A stretch of DNA of 64,000 nt, taken from contig NZ_JAFFSX010000005.1 in assembly GCF_017948485.1 (NCBI RefSeq), positions 372,001 to 436,000 of the forward strand. Reading direction: 5' to 3'. Below the pieces are notes generated by a model. It worked only from the letters and a program-made list of their open reading frames with translations, did not search any database and was not told where the DNA came from. The translations under genes and the position numbers were made by a program. Origin of the DNA: Streptomyces sp. GESEQ-35 (GTDB lineage: Bacteria; Actinomycetota; Actinomycetes; Streptomycetales; Streptomycetaceae). This document shows, one piece after another, positions 48,708-57,430 of the stretch. Numbering within the stretch: position 1 is the first letter of the stretch; every line of letters begins with the position of its first letter.

Positions 48708-50852
48708 ATGCTCACCCGGCTCGGCCGACTCGCCGTGCGGTACAGCCGTGCCGTGCTGATCGGCGCAACCCTCGTCCTCCTCGGCCTCGGTGCGTACGGC
48801 GCGGGTGCCCAGGACGACCTCGACCTTTCGGGCTGGAGCTCCCCCGGCACGGAGTCCGTGCGCGCGGGGGACAGGCTGCGCGACGGCTTCGGCACCGGCA
48901 ACCCCAACCTCGCCCTGCTCGTCACGGCCCGCGACGGCGACGTGGACAGTCCGCGCACCGAACGGGCGGCCCGTGAACTCACCGCCGACGTCGAGCAGTT
49001 GCCGCTCGTCACGGACGTCACCGCGTACTGGGACGCCGGCAGCCCCGCCCTGCGTGGCGAGGACGGCAGCCGCGCCCTGATCCTGGCCCACCTCGAAGGC
49101 ACCGCCACCGCGATCCGCGAGGAACTCGCCACCCTCTCACCTCAGTTGACGCGCACCACCGACGAACTCGACGTCCGGGTCGGCGGCCAGGAGGAGATCT
49201 CCCGGCAGGTCAGTGAGCAGGCCCGCACCGACTTCCTGCGCGCGGAGGCCTTCGCGCTGCCCGCCGTGCTCCTCCTGCTGATCCTCGTCTACCGGCGCAC
49301 CACGGCCGCTCTGCTGACCGTCGGAGTCGGACTGTTCTCCGTCATCGGCACCCTCGCCGGGCTGCGCCTGCTCGCTCAGTTCACCGAGGTGTCGACGTTC
49401 GCCGCGAACCTGGCCCTGGTGCTCGGCCTCGGACTCGGCGTCGACTACAGCCTGTTCGTGATCAACCGGTACCGGGAGGAGCGCGCGGCGGGCCGGGATC
49501 AGCAGGCGGCCGTCCTCAGGGCGACCGTCGTGGCCGGGCGGACCGTCGTCTTCAGCGGAGTCACGGTCGCGGTGTCGCTGTGTGCGCTGCTCGTGTTCCC
49601 GTTCTTCTTCCTCAGGTCGTTCGCGTACGCCGGTGTCCTCGTCGTCCTCATCGCGGTCGCCGCGGCGGTGATCGTTCTGCCCGCCGCGCTCGGGCGGTGG
49701 GGCCACCGGGTGGAGCGGCCCACCGCGCCCGCCTCCGGCTTCTGGCACCGCACGGCCCTCGCCGCCATGCGACGCCCGCTCCTCGCCGGCGCCGGCGTCC
49801 TCACGGTCCTGCTCGTCGCCGCCGCACCCCTGCTCGGCCTGCGCTTCGGCCTCCCCGACGAGCGCACCCTCCCCGAGGGCACGTCCTCGCGGACCACCTC
49901 CGAGATCGTGCACCGGGAGTTCGCCGCCGAACCCACGGACACCGTCCAGGTCGTCCTCGGCAAACCGGCCGACACGCGCGCGTACGCCGCCGAACTCTCC
50001 CGCATCCCGGGCGTGTTCCAGGTCGACGCACCCGAGGGCACCTACCGCGAGGGCGTGCGCACCGCAGCCCCCGGCCAGGACCGGCTGACAGCACCCGACC
50101 GAAGCGTGCGCCTGGCCGTCGTACCCACCCAGCAGGCCATGTACGGCGACGTCCCCGCCTTCGTGGAACGCGTCAGGGACACCCCGGCACCCGCTCCCGC
50201 CCTGGTCGGCGGCTACCCCGGCGAGATGACCGACTTCCGCTCCACGCTCCTCGAACGGCTCCCGCTCGCCGTCGGGATCGTGCTGGTGGCGACGTACGCG
50301 ATCCTCTTCCTGATGACCGGGAGCGTGCTGCTGCCCGCGAAGGCGACGGTGCTGAACCTGCTCAGCCTGTCGGTGATGTTCGGCTGCCTGGTCTGGGTCT
50401 TCCAGGACGGTCACCTCTCCGGGCTCCTGGATTTCACCCCCACGGGTTCGATCGAGCCGAGCATCCCGGTGCTGATGTTCTGCGTGGCGTACGGACTCTC
50501 CATGGACTACGAGGTCTTCCTGCTCGCGCGCATCAAGGAGGAACACGACCGGACCGGCGACACCGAGCGGGCGGTCGGCGAAGGCATCCGGCGCAGCGCC
50601 CCACTGATCACGGCAGCGGCCGGGATCCTCGCGCTGTCCTTCCTGTCGTACGCCACCGGAGGCGTCGTCTTTCTCAAGGAGCTCGGCATCGGGACCGCCC
50701 TGACGATCCTCGTCGACGCCACCCTCATCCGGGTCGTGCTGCTGCCGGTGACGATGCGGCTGGCGGGGCGCGCGAACTGGTGGGCGCCGAAGCCGCTGCG
50801 CCGGCTGCGGGTGCGGGAGAGCGAGGACGTACTTCGCGGGGAGTACGTCTGA
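48708..50852 (+). CDS. MMPL-family RND transporter
   Basis: A 714-residue membrane protein with 11-12 helices in two repeats, each with an extracytoplasmic loop (about 30-170 and 370-500). Proton-relay residues are in GLGLGVDYSLFVINRYREE and VAYGLSMDYEVFLLARIKEE, the MMPL hallmark. It probably exports a lipid or antibiotic. ATG 48708 has AAAGG upstream. SARP regulator upstream (divergent) and a two-component system downstream suggest controlled expression. Confidence 0.9.
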   Translation: MLTRLGRLAVRYSRAVLIGATLVLLGLGAYGAGAQDDLDLSGWSSPGTESVRAGDRLRDGFGTGNPNLALLVTARDGDVDSPRTERAARELTADVEQLPLVTDVTAYWDAGSPALRGEDGSRALILAHLEGTATAIREELATLSPQLTRTTDELDVRVGGQEEISRQVSEQARTDFLRAEAFALPAVLLLLILVYRRTTAALLTVGVGLFSVIGTLAGLRLLAQFTEVSTFAANLALVLGLGLGVDYSLFVINRYREERAAGRDQQAAVLRATVVAGRTVVFSGVTVAVSLCALLVFPFFFLRSFAYAGVLVVLIAVAAAVIVLPAALGRWGHRVERPTAPASGFWHRTALAAMRRPLLAGAGVLTVLLVAAAPLLGLRFGLPDERTLPEGTSSRTTSEIVHREFAAEPTDTVQVVLGKPADTRAYAAELSRIPGVFQVDAPEGTYREGVRTAAPGQDRLTAPDRSVRLAVVPTQQAMYGDVPAFVERVRDTPAPAPALVGGYPGEMTDFRSTLLERLPLAVGIVLVATYAILFLMTGSVLLPAKATVLNLLSLSVMFGCLVWVFQDGHLSGLLDFTPTGSIEPSIPVLMFCVAYGLSMDYEVFLLARIKEEHDRTGDTERAVGEGIRRSAPLITAAAGILALSFLSYATGGVVFLKELGIGTALTILVDATLIRVVLLPVTMRLAGRANWWAPKPLRRLRVRESEDVLRGEYV

Positions 50853-50905
50853 TCACCTCCCCCGGCTGACGTCCGCGGCGGCCTGCGGCGTCTAGCGTGG
50901 CGGAC

Positions 50906-52141
50906 ATGGACAAGCAGCTCGGACGCGGGGGAGGCCCGCCGCACTGGTGGCGGCACGGGCCGCCGTGGTTGAACCGGTGGGACGACGAGGAACGGGGTGT
51001 CCGGTGGCCGTGGCGTTCCACCGCGCTGCTCACCGTGTTCGTGCTCGCGGGGTCCAACTTCGCCGCCGAGGAGCAGGTCGGCGAGCGCGCTGCCCTGGAC
51101 CCCTTCGCGCGGGCGCTGCTGGTCGTGGCCTGCGTCCAGCTGCTGTGGCGCAAGCGGTATCCGGTCCCGGTCGTCTTCGGCACCGCGACGGCCGCCATGA
51201 TCTACTTCGGCGCCGGGTATCCGTACGGGCCGATCTTCCTCGCCGTGGCGGTGGGCTGCTTCAGCGCCATCGTCTCGGGGCACCGGCGGGCCGCCTGGGC
51301 GGCCGTCGGGATGCTCTGGGTCGGGCATGTGCTGATCGCGCACTGGCTGTACCGCTGGCTGCCGCCGTCCGGGGACGGGCCCCCGGCCTGGGGGCAGGAG
51401 GGTGTCGTCGCCGCCTGGGTGGTCGCCATCGTCGCGCTGGCCGAGCTGGTCCGGGCGCGGCGTGAGCAGTGGGACCGGGAACGGGCCGAGCGGGTGCAGG
51501 CCGCGCGGCGGCGCGCCGACGAGGAGCGGCTGCGCATCGCGCGCGAGCTGCACGACGTCCTCGCGCACAGCATCTCCGTGATCAATGTGCAGGCCGGTGT
51601 CGGCCTCGCGCTCCTGGACTCCGACCCCGAGCAGGCGCGCACGGCGCTCACCACCATCAAGGCCGCCAGCAAGGAGGCGCTCGGCGAGGTCCGCCAGGTG
51701 CTCGACACGCTGCGCACGCCGGGTGACGCGCCACGTGCGCCGGCGCCCGGACTTGATCGGCTGCCCGAACTCGTGGAGCAGGCGGCGAGCGCTGGCCTCA
51801 CGGTCCAGGTCGAGGGCGAACCTCCGCCGCTCGCGCCGGGCGCCGACCTCGCCGCGTTCCGCATCGTCCAGGAGGCCCTCACCAATGTCGTACGGCACTC
51901 GGGTTCGCGGCACGCGCGCGTGCACCTCGATCACGACGGTGGCGCGCTACGGCTGCGCATCGACGACGACGGGCCCGCGACCGGCGCCGACGCCGGCGGC
52001 AGCGGCAACGGACTGGCCGGAATGCGGGAGCGGGCCGCGGCCCTGGGTGGGACGATCGAGGCGGGACCGCGCGACGACGGCGGATTCCGCGTGCTGGCGG
52101 TACTGCCGCTGAAGGTGAAGGCCAAGGAGGACGACCGGTGA
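50906..52141 (+). CDS. NarL-type sensor histidine kinase
   Basis: A 411-residue HPK7 kinase. Four or five membrane helices lie at about 35-150, then RIARELHDVLAHSISVINVQAG with the phospho-acceptor His and a HATPase domain (EALTNVVRHSGSRHARV, then DDGPATGADAGGSGNGLAGMRERAA). ATG 50906 is preferred; a GTG 9 bases earlier exists and there is no ribosome site, while TAGCGT just upstream could be a -10 giving a leaderless mRNA. Its stop overlaps the regulator start (GTGA). Confidence 0.9.
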   Translation: MDKQLGRGGGPPHWWRHGPPWLNRWDDEERGVRWPWRSTALLTVFVLAGSNFAAEEQVGERAALDPFARALLVVACVQLLWRKRYPVPVVFGTATAAMIYFGAGYPYGPIFLAVAVGCFSAIVSGHRRAAWAAVGMLWVGHVLIAHWLYRWLPPSGDGPPAWGQEGVVAAWVVAIVALAELVRARREQWDRERAERVQAARRRADEERLRIARELHDVLAHSISVINVQAGVGLALLDSDPEQARTALTTIKAASKEALGEVRQVLDTLRTPGDAPRAPAPGLDRLPELVEQAASAGLTVQVEGEPPPLAPGADLAAFRIVQEALTNVVRHSGSRHARVHLDHDGGALRLRIDDDGPATGADAGGSGNGLAGMRERAAALGGTIEAGPRDDGGFRVLAVLPLKVKAKEDDR

Positions 52142-52803
52142 TCCGCGTACTGCTCGCCGACGACCAGTCCCTGGTCCGCGCAGGCTTCAAGGCGCTGCTC
52201 GACGCCCAGCCGGACATCGAGGTCGCCGGGGAGGCCGCCGACGGCGAGGAGGCGCTGCGGATGGTGCGTGAACTGCGCCCCGACGTCGTCCTCATGGACA
52301 TCCGCATGCCCAAGCTCGACGGGCTGGCGTCGACCCGCCGCATCACCGACGACAGTGCGCTGGAGGACGTCAAGGTGGTCATGCTCACCACCTTCGAACT
52401 CGACGAGTACGTCTTCGAGGCGATCCGTTCGGGTGCCTCCGGCTTTCTGGTCAAGGACACCGAGCCGGAGGAACTCCTGCGCGCCGTACGGGCGGTGGTC
52501 GGGGGCGACGCGCTGCTCTCGCCGGGCGTGACGCGCCGCCTGATCGCCGAGTTCGCCGCCCGCTCCAAGGAGCCCGCGGCCGCCGACGCCCTCGCCGAAC
52601 TCACCGAACGGGAACGGGAAGTGATGGCCCTGGTCGGCATCGGCCTGTCCAACGAGGAGATCGCCCGCCGCCTGGTCGTCAGCCCGCTCACCGCCAAGAC
52701 CCACGTCAGCCGCACGATGGTGAAGCTGGGCGCCCGTGACCGCGCCCAACTCGTCGTGCTGGCCTACGAGTCGGGGTTGGTACGGCCGGGCTGGCTGGGC
52801 TGA
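52138..52803 (+). CDS. NarL/LuxR-type response regulator
   Basis: A 221-residue regulator: receiver domain with phospho-acceptor Asp54 (VVLMDIRMP), acidic pair D8-D9, Lys in FLVKDTEPEE, and a LuxR HTH (LTEREREVMALVGIGLSNEEIARRL, then SPLTAKTHVSRTMVKLGARDRAQLV). It forms a translationally coupled pair with the kinase. The downstream MMPL-like gene is upstream of this pair, so a link to export control is possible. Its tail overlaps the next gene by 40 bases. Confidence 0.95.
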   Translation: MIRVLLADDQSLVRAGFKALLDAQPDIEVAGEAADGEEALRMVRELRPDVVLMDIRMPKLDGLASTRRITDDSALEDVKVVMLTTFELDEYVFEAIRSGASGFLVKDTEPEELLRAVRAVVGGDALLSPGVTRRLIAEFAARSKEPAAADALAELTEREREVMALVGIGLSNEEIARRLVVSPLTAKTHVSRTMVKLGARDRAQLVVLAYESGLVRPGWLG

Positions 52804-53048
52804 GGCGCCGAGCGGAAACGGATCAGCACGCTGACGGCCCGGGCGACGAAGAGCACAGGTGCGAGGACGAGCCCGGTGCGCAGGACCAACGTCTCCACGC
52901 TGTCCGGTAGTTCGAAGAGCAGCGCCGGACCGGCGACGGCTCCGAAGACGACGGCCGCCGCGAACGCCGCGCTGAGCAAGGCGTATCCGATCTCGACGGT
53001 GATCGCGTCCCGCCGGGCCTGATCGCGCCGTCCCCCGTATTCGCTCAT
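52764..53048 (-). CDS. Small two-helix membrane protein (DUF6332-like)
   Basis: A 94-residue protein with a basic cytosolic N-terminus (GGRRDQARRDAITVEIGYALL) and two hydrophobic helices (about 22-46 and 57-78). I recall a Streptomyces DUF6332 family beginning in this way but could not confirm it. It overlaps the response-regulator gene tail-to-tail by 40 bases. Role unknown. Confidence 0.6.
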   Translation of the reverse strand: MSEYGGRRDQARRDAITVEIGYALLSAAFAAAVVFGAVAGPALLFELPDSVETLVLRTGLVLAPVLFVARAVSVLIRFRSAPQPSQPGRTNPDS

Positions 53049-53136
53049 CCGCACAGTCTCACAAGCGTGCGCCCGGCGGAGCAAGCAGGCCCCGCCGGGC
53101 GCACGGTGTGGGAGGCGAGCCCCCTGAGCAGATCGG

Positions 53137-53252
53137 ATGCGGTTCGTCAGCGCCCCGAAGCGGCGCGGGTCTGTGTCGATGTGCGGCTCCGCCGCGATGG
53201 AGGTCCCCCCGGGTTCGAGCGAAGCCGAGAACTTGGGGGAGCGACCAGCCAC
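53137..53252 (-). repeat. Dispersed repeat (copy D, longest form)
   Basis: Read on the minus strand it starts GTGGCTGGTCGC, then carries a module absent from other copies (53185-53241, with AAGTTCTCGGCTTCGCTCG), then GCGGCGGAGCCGCACATCGA, CCCGCGCCGCTTCGGGGCGC and GAACCGCAT. It fills most of the 255 bases between the small membrane protein gene and the MFS gene. Confidence 0.65.
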
Positions 53253-53303
53253 GATGGCGCCGCAGCGGACCGACGTCCACCGCGGCACCACCCAGCGGAG
53301 CGC

Positions 53304-54785
53304 CTAGTCGCGTACCGCGACGCGCTCTGCCTCCGCTTCCTTCACTGTGGACTTGGCGACGACGACGGACTGCTGCGGACGACTGGTGCGCAAGCCCGTC
53401 AGCGTGATCAGCAGCCCGGCGACGGCGATGCCGGTGATGACGACCAGGCCGGGCCGGTAGCTGTCGAGGACGGCCTGCGGGGTGGCGTTCTCGGGAGCGC
53501 CCGCGGTGACCACCGCCGTCACGACGGCCAGGAAGATCGCGCCGCCCACCTGGACCGAGGTGTTGAGCAGACCGGAGACCATCCCCTGCTCGTGGTCCTC
53601 GACGCCGTTGGTGGCCTGGATGTTGAGCGACGGGAAGACCAGCGCGCAGGCGGCGCCGATGAGCAGCATCGACGGCAGGATCACGGCCGCGTAGACCGGG
53701 TCGAGGTCGACGCGTAGGAATAGCGCGTACCCGACGACCATCAGCGCGAAGCCCGCCGCGATCAGCCGCTGCGTACCGAACCGGTCGACGATCGAGCCCA
53801 TCTTCGTCGACGACAGCGCCACCAGCGCGCCCGCGGGCAGGAAGGCGAGCGCCGTGTGCAGTGCGGACCAGCCGAGCAGCGACTGCATGTAGAGGGTGAC
53901 CAGGAACTGGAAGCCGACGTACGACCCGAAGAAGGCCATCGCGCCGAGCTGGGCGCGGATCTGGCTGCCGGAGCGCAGTACACCGAGCCGGATCAGCGGG
54001 CCCGGCGAACGCCGCTCGACGAGGACGAACACCGTCAGGAGCACGGCGACGGCGAGGAAGGACAGCAGCGTGCGGGCGGAACCCCAGCCGGCCTCCGGGG
54101 CCTGGACGACGGTGAAGACCAGCAGCAGCATCGATGCCGTGCCGAGAACGGCGCCGGGGATGTCGTATCCGTTGTGGTCCTTCTCGCGGGCGCTGCGCGG
54201 CAGCAGCTTCAGGCCGGCGATCAGGGCGATCAGGGCGATGGGCGCGGGCAGCAGCATCGTCAGGCGCCAGCTGGCCTCGGTGAGCAGACCGGACAGCACC
54301 AGGCCCATCGAGAAGCCGGTGGCCGCGCAGGTGGTGTAGATGGACAGGGCCCGGTTGCGCAGCGGGCCCTCGGGGAAGGTCGTGGTGATGATCGACAGGC
54401 CGGCGGGCGCCGTGAACGCCGCGCTCAGGCCCTTGATGAAACGGCTGGCGATCAGCAGCGGGCCCGAGTCGACGAACCCGCCGAGCAGCGAGGCGAGCGC
54501 GAACACGCCCAGGGCCACCAGGAAGACCTGACGTCGGCCGAGCAGGTCGGCGGTCCGTCCGCCGAGCAGCAGCAGGCCGCCGTATCCCAGGATGTAGCCG
54601 CTGACGATCCATTGCAGCGTCGAGGTGGACAGACCGAGGTCGGCGCCGATGGACGGCAGCGCGACCCCGACCATCGACACGTCCAGCGCGTCCAGGAACA
54701 TCGCGGCGCAGAGCACCAGCAGGGTGCCCCACAGCCGAGGGGTCCAGTGCCCCTGGGATGGGGGAGTGGTGAGCGGAGAGGTCAT
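53304..54785 (-). CDS. MFS drug exporter, DHA2 (14-helix) type
   Basis: A 493-residue transporter with 14 hydrophobic helices. Motifs: LDALDVSMVGVALPSIGADL (motif D1 of DHA2 exporters), GGRTADLLGRRQVF (motif A) and LSGLLTEASWRLTMLLPAPI (motif C region). It would export drugs or toxic metabolites with protons. It is divergent from a MarR gene and the gap contains nested palindromes. Confidence 0.9.
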   Translation of the reverse strand: MTSPLTTPPSQGHWTPRLWGTLLVLCAAMFLDALDVSMVGVALPSIGADLGLSTSTLQWIVSGYILGYGGLLLLGGRTADLLGRRQVFLVALGVFALASLLGGFVDSGPLLIASRFIKGLSAAFTAPAGLSIITTTFPEGPLRNRALSIYTTCAATGFSMGLVLSGLLTEASWRLTMLLPAPIALIALIAGLKLLPRSAREKDHNGYDIPGAVLGTASMLLLVFTVVQAPEAGWGSARTLLSFLAVAVLLTVFVLVERRSPGPLIRLGVLRSGSQIRAQLGAMAFFGSYVGFQFLVTLYMQSLLGWSALHTALAFLPAGALVALSSTKMGSIVDRFGTQRLIAAGFALMVVGYALFLRVDLDPVYAAVILPSMLLIGAACALVFPSLNIQATNGVEDHEQGMVSGLLNTSVQVGGAIFLAVVTAVVTAGAPENATPQAVLDSYRPGLVVITGIAVAGLLITLTGLRTSRPQQSVVVAKSTVKEAEAERVAVRD

Positions 54786-54806
54786 GCCGCAGACACTACA
54801 TGCGCA

Positions 54807-54840
54807 TGCATCAAATGCAAGCGCATTTAATTCTGATGCA
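54807..54840. promoter_or_regulatory. Nested palindromic operator between MFS and marR
   Basis: An inner palindrome AAATGC-4-GCATTT (54813-54828) is enclosed by TGCATCA (54807-54813) and TGATGCA (54834-54840). The whole region is AT-rich for this chromosome and fits a MarR dimer site or two overlapping sites controlling both genes. Confidence 0.65.
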
Positions 54841-54872
54841 ATAAAGCGGCCCCTCTGCTACGGTGCCGCGCT

Positions 54873-55262
54873 ATGGCGGCGAAGAAGCCCGAACAGGCGC
54901 TCGTGGAACAGTGGCGGGACATGCTGGCACTGCATGCCCGCACGCAGTGCGAACTCGACCGCGCACTCCACCAACACGGCCTGTGCGCAAGCGACTTCGA
55001 GGTGCTGGATGTGCTGTCCGGAGACTCGTGTGCCTACCGCGTGCAGGAGATCTCCGAGCGGGTCCATCTCAGCCAGAGCGCGCTGTCACGGCTGATCGCC
55101 CGGCTGGAGAAGGACGACCTCGTCGAGCGCGCCATGTGCCCGGAGGACCGGCGGGGCGTCCGGGTAGCCCTCACCGCGAAGGGGCGCACACTGCACGGCG
55201 AGGTGCTGCCGGTGCAGCGCGAGGTGCTGACGCGGATGCTCGCCGGCAGCAGCTCCACGTGA
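54873..55262 (+). CDS. MarR-family regulator
   Basis: A 129-residue winged-helix regulator: YRVQEISERVHLSQSALSRLIARLEKDDLVER and the wing AMCPEDRRGVRVALT. It is divergent from an MFS exporter, the classic MarR-drug pump layout, with palindromes between them. The stop (TGA 55260-55262) lies inside the first copy of a 23-base tandem duplication. Confidence 0.9.
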   Translation: MAAKKPEQALVEQWRDMLALHARTQCELDRALHQHGLCASDFEVLDVLSGDSCAYRVQEISERVHLSQSALSRLIARLEKDDLVERAMCPEDRRGVRVALTAKGRTLHGEVLPVQREVLTRMLAGSSST

Positions 55263-55292
55263 CGGCGGATCTCAGCTCCACGTGACGGCGGA
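55250..55292. repeat. 23-base tandem duplication at convergent stop codons
   Basis: CAGCTCCACGTGACGGCGGA occurs at 55250-55269 and again at 55273-55292. The first copy contains the marR stop, the second contains most of the last codons of the minus-strand MDMPI gene (stop complement at 55272-55274). Confidence 0.8.
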
Positions 55293-56012
55293 CTTCTCCC
55301 GCCACAGCGCGGTGAGTGAGGCGTCGCCGGTGACGGCGGGAAACGGCAGCCGGTTCCAGAGGGACAGATAGAGCCGAGCCGCCGGACCGCTGATCTCGCA
55401 GTCGGCGGCCGGGACGCTGTCGCGGGCGGCCGCGGGCGGCTCCGGAGACAGTCGTACGGTCCACACCGCGCCGTCCGTGTCCGTCGCCCGTACCCGCAGC
55501 ACTCGGGGCTCATCGGTGCGGACGGCGCTCCTGCGTCGGGCGTGGAAGCCGAGCAGCAGCTCGTCGATGCCGTCCACCGCGAAGCCGGGGTCGATCTCGG
55601 ACGGCGTACGGCCGCGGGCCAGCTCGGCGTCGAAACGGTGCACGGTGGTCTCGTGCGCCTGCCTCCGCGCCCAGAACGCGAGCGGCGACGGCGCGGGGAG
55701 GAAATGCCAGCACTGCACGTCGGGTGCGGCAGAGGTGAGGGTGTCGACGAGATTCCGGTGCCCCTCGCGGAACCAGGCCACGAGGTCGGTCCCGTCGAGG
55801 TCGGGCAGACCGCCGTCGGGGTGGTACGACGTGTGTCCCTCGGCCACGAAGGCCGCCGCCCAGCGATGCACCATCCCCGTGTGTCGCAGCAGGTCCCGCA
55901 CCTGCCAGTCCGGGCAGGTCGGCACCTTCGCGTCGGTCCCCGCCTCCTCGGCGGCCGCGGCCAGCAACCGGCCCTCCCGGTCCACGGTCCCTACGAACTC
56001 GGGTGTCTCCAT
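55272..56012 (-). CDS. Maleylpyruvate isomerase-family (mycothiol-dependent) protein
   Basis: A 246-residue protein of the MDMPI/DinB-like group. N-terminal helical metal-binding domain: VPTCPDWQVRDLLRHTGMVHRW with the conserved His, and WARRQAHETTVHRFDAELARG with the second His/Glu set. The C-terminal half is an SCP2-like domain. Members use mycothiol in detoxification or in isomerisation of maleylpyruvate; the exact substrate here is unknown. Confidence 0.85.
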   Translation of the reverse strand: METPEFVGTVDREGRLLAAAAEEAGTDAKVPTCPDWQVRDLLRHTGMVHRWAAAFVAEGHTSYHPDGGLPDLDGTDLVAWFREGHRNLVDTLTSAAPDVQCWHFLPAPSPLAFWARRQAHETTVHRFDAELARGRTPSEIDPGFAVDGIDELLLGFHARRRSAVRTDEPRVLRVRATDTDGAVWTVRLSPEPPAAARDSVPAADCEISGPAARLYLSLWNRLPFPAVTGDASLTALWREKSAVTWS

Positions 56013-56147
56013 GGGCCGAGTGTGCCGTATGGAGTGCGGTCGAGGGGAAGAGCGCAGCGGCCGGCTGCCGGGTTCCCGGAGAACGCCGTGCGTGGACCTT
56101 AGGCTGCCCTCGGCCCCGTCGGGGTTTCGCGGAACGGAGGAGTGCCG

Positions 56148-56828
56148 ATGGGCGAGCGGGATCGGGACGCGTCACTGGCTCGGTGGCAGCGGCGTCACTG
56201 GCAACGGACGTACGCCGGTCATCCGGGCATGTACGGCGAAGAGCCGTCCGCTCCCGCGACGCACGCCGCCGCGATCTTCCGGCGGACCGGGGCGAGGGAG
56301 GTGCTGGAGCTGGGCGCGGGCCACGGACGGGACGCCCTGTACTTCGCCCGCGAGGGCTTCGCCGTGCAGGCCACGGATTTCAGCACCGAGGGCCTGGAGC
56401 AACTCCGCGCCAGGGCGGCCGAGTCCGGCCTGTCGGTGACGACGACGGTCCACGACGTACGCGAGCCCCTGCCGCTGCCCGACGCGTCGGTGGACGGGGC
56501 GTTCGCGCACATGCTGATGTGCATGGCCCTGTCCACGCAGGAGATCCACGCGCTCGTCACCGAGGTCCGCCGCGTACTGCGCCCGGGCGGCGCCCTCGTC
56601 TACACCGTCCGCCACATCGGTGACGCCCACTACGGCCTCGGCGTCTCCCACGGCGACGACATCTTCGAGCAAGGCGGCTTCGCGGTGCACTTCTTCGACC
56701 GCACGCTGGTGGAGGAGCTGGCGGAGGGCTGGGAAGGGGTCGACGTGTACGCCTTCGAGGAGGGCGAACTGCCGCGCCGGCTGTGGCGGGTGACGCAGCG
56801 GTTGCCGAGTCCCTCGGTCTCGGAGTAG
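56148..56828 (+). CDS. Class I SAM-dependent methyltransferase
   Basis: A 226-residue methyltransferase. SAM site VLELGAGHGRDALYFA (motif I), ATDFSTEGLEQL (acidic motif II) and VDGAFAHMLMCMA, LRPGGALVYTVR (motifs III-IV). ATG 56148 has GGAGGA 7 bases upstream. The layout resembles tellurite-resistance TehB-like or small-molecule methylases. Substrate unknown. Confidence 0.85.
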   Translation: MGERDRDASLARWQRRHWQRTYAGHPGMYGEEPSAPATHAAAIFRRTGAREVLELGAGHGRDALYFAREGFAVQATDFSTEGLEQLRARAAESGLSVTTTVHDVREPLPLPDASVDGAFAHMLMCMALSTQEIHALVTEVRRVLRPGGALVYTVRHIGDAHYGLGVSHGDDIFEQGGFAVHFFDRTLVEELAEGWEGVDVYAFEEGELPRRLWRVTQRLPSPSVSE

Positions 56829-56899
56829 GGGGCGTCGGTGGGGACTTGCACGATCTTGTTGCGTACGTGGTTGCAGTGAACCGTTGAGATACTCCGGCC

Positions 56900-57430
56900 A
56901 TGGGAGGAACAGGTGGGCGGGCGGACGGGATGCAGCTGGGTCAGGTGGCGCGGGCGATCGTGTCGGACGCTCCCGCGGAGTGGGTGTTGCGTCCTGCTGA
57001 GCCGGCGGATGTCGAGGCGATCGCGGAGCTGCGGGCAACCGTGATGCGCCCGGACCTGGAGCGGTTGGGACGGTTCGACGAGCATCGGGTCCGGCAGCGG
57101 CTGCGGGATTCCTTCTCCCCGCAGCACACGTCGGTCGTCGTGGCCGAGGGCGCCTTCGCGGGCTGTGTCACGGTGCGCCCGGCCGAGGACGGGCGGTGGC
57201 TGGAGCACTTCTATCTCGCTCCGGGCCTCCAGGGCCGGGGGCTCGGGTCGGCTGTCCTGCGCACACTGCTGAAGCAGATCGACGCCGACCACGTGCTCGT
57301 CCGCCTGAATGTCCTGCGGGGCAGCGCCGCCCGGCGACTGTACGAGCGCCACGGGTTCACCGTGGAGGCTCAGGATCCGATCGACGTCTATATGGTGCGC
57401 CGGCCGGGTGCGGCCGCCCTCGGAACGTGA
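56900..57430 (+). CDS. GNAT-family N-acetyltransferase
   Basis: A 176-residue acetyltransferase: WLEHFYLAPGLQGRGLGSAVLRTLL carries the acetyl-CoA loop (QGRGLG) and RGSAARRLYERHGFTVEA the late motif. About 25 residues precede the domain. It may use an ATG at 56930 instead. It overlaps the acyltransferase gene tail-to-tail by 43 bases. Confidence 0.85.
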   Translation: MGGTGGRADGMQLGQVARAIVSDAPAEWVLRPAEPADVEAIAELRATVMRPDLERLGRFDEHRVRQRLRDSFSPQHTSVVVAEGAFAGCVTVRPAEDGRWLEHFYLAPGLQGRGLGSAVLRTLLKQIDADHVLVRLNVLRGSAARRLYERHGFTVEAQDPIDVYMVRRPGAAALGT

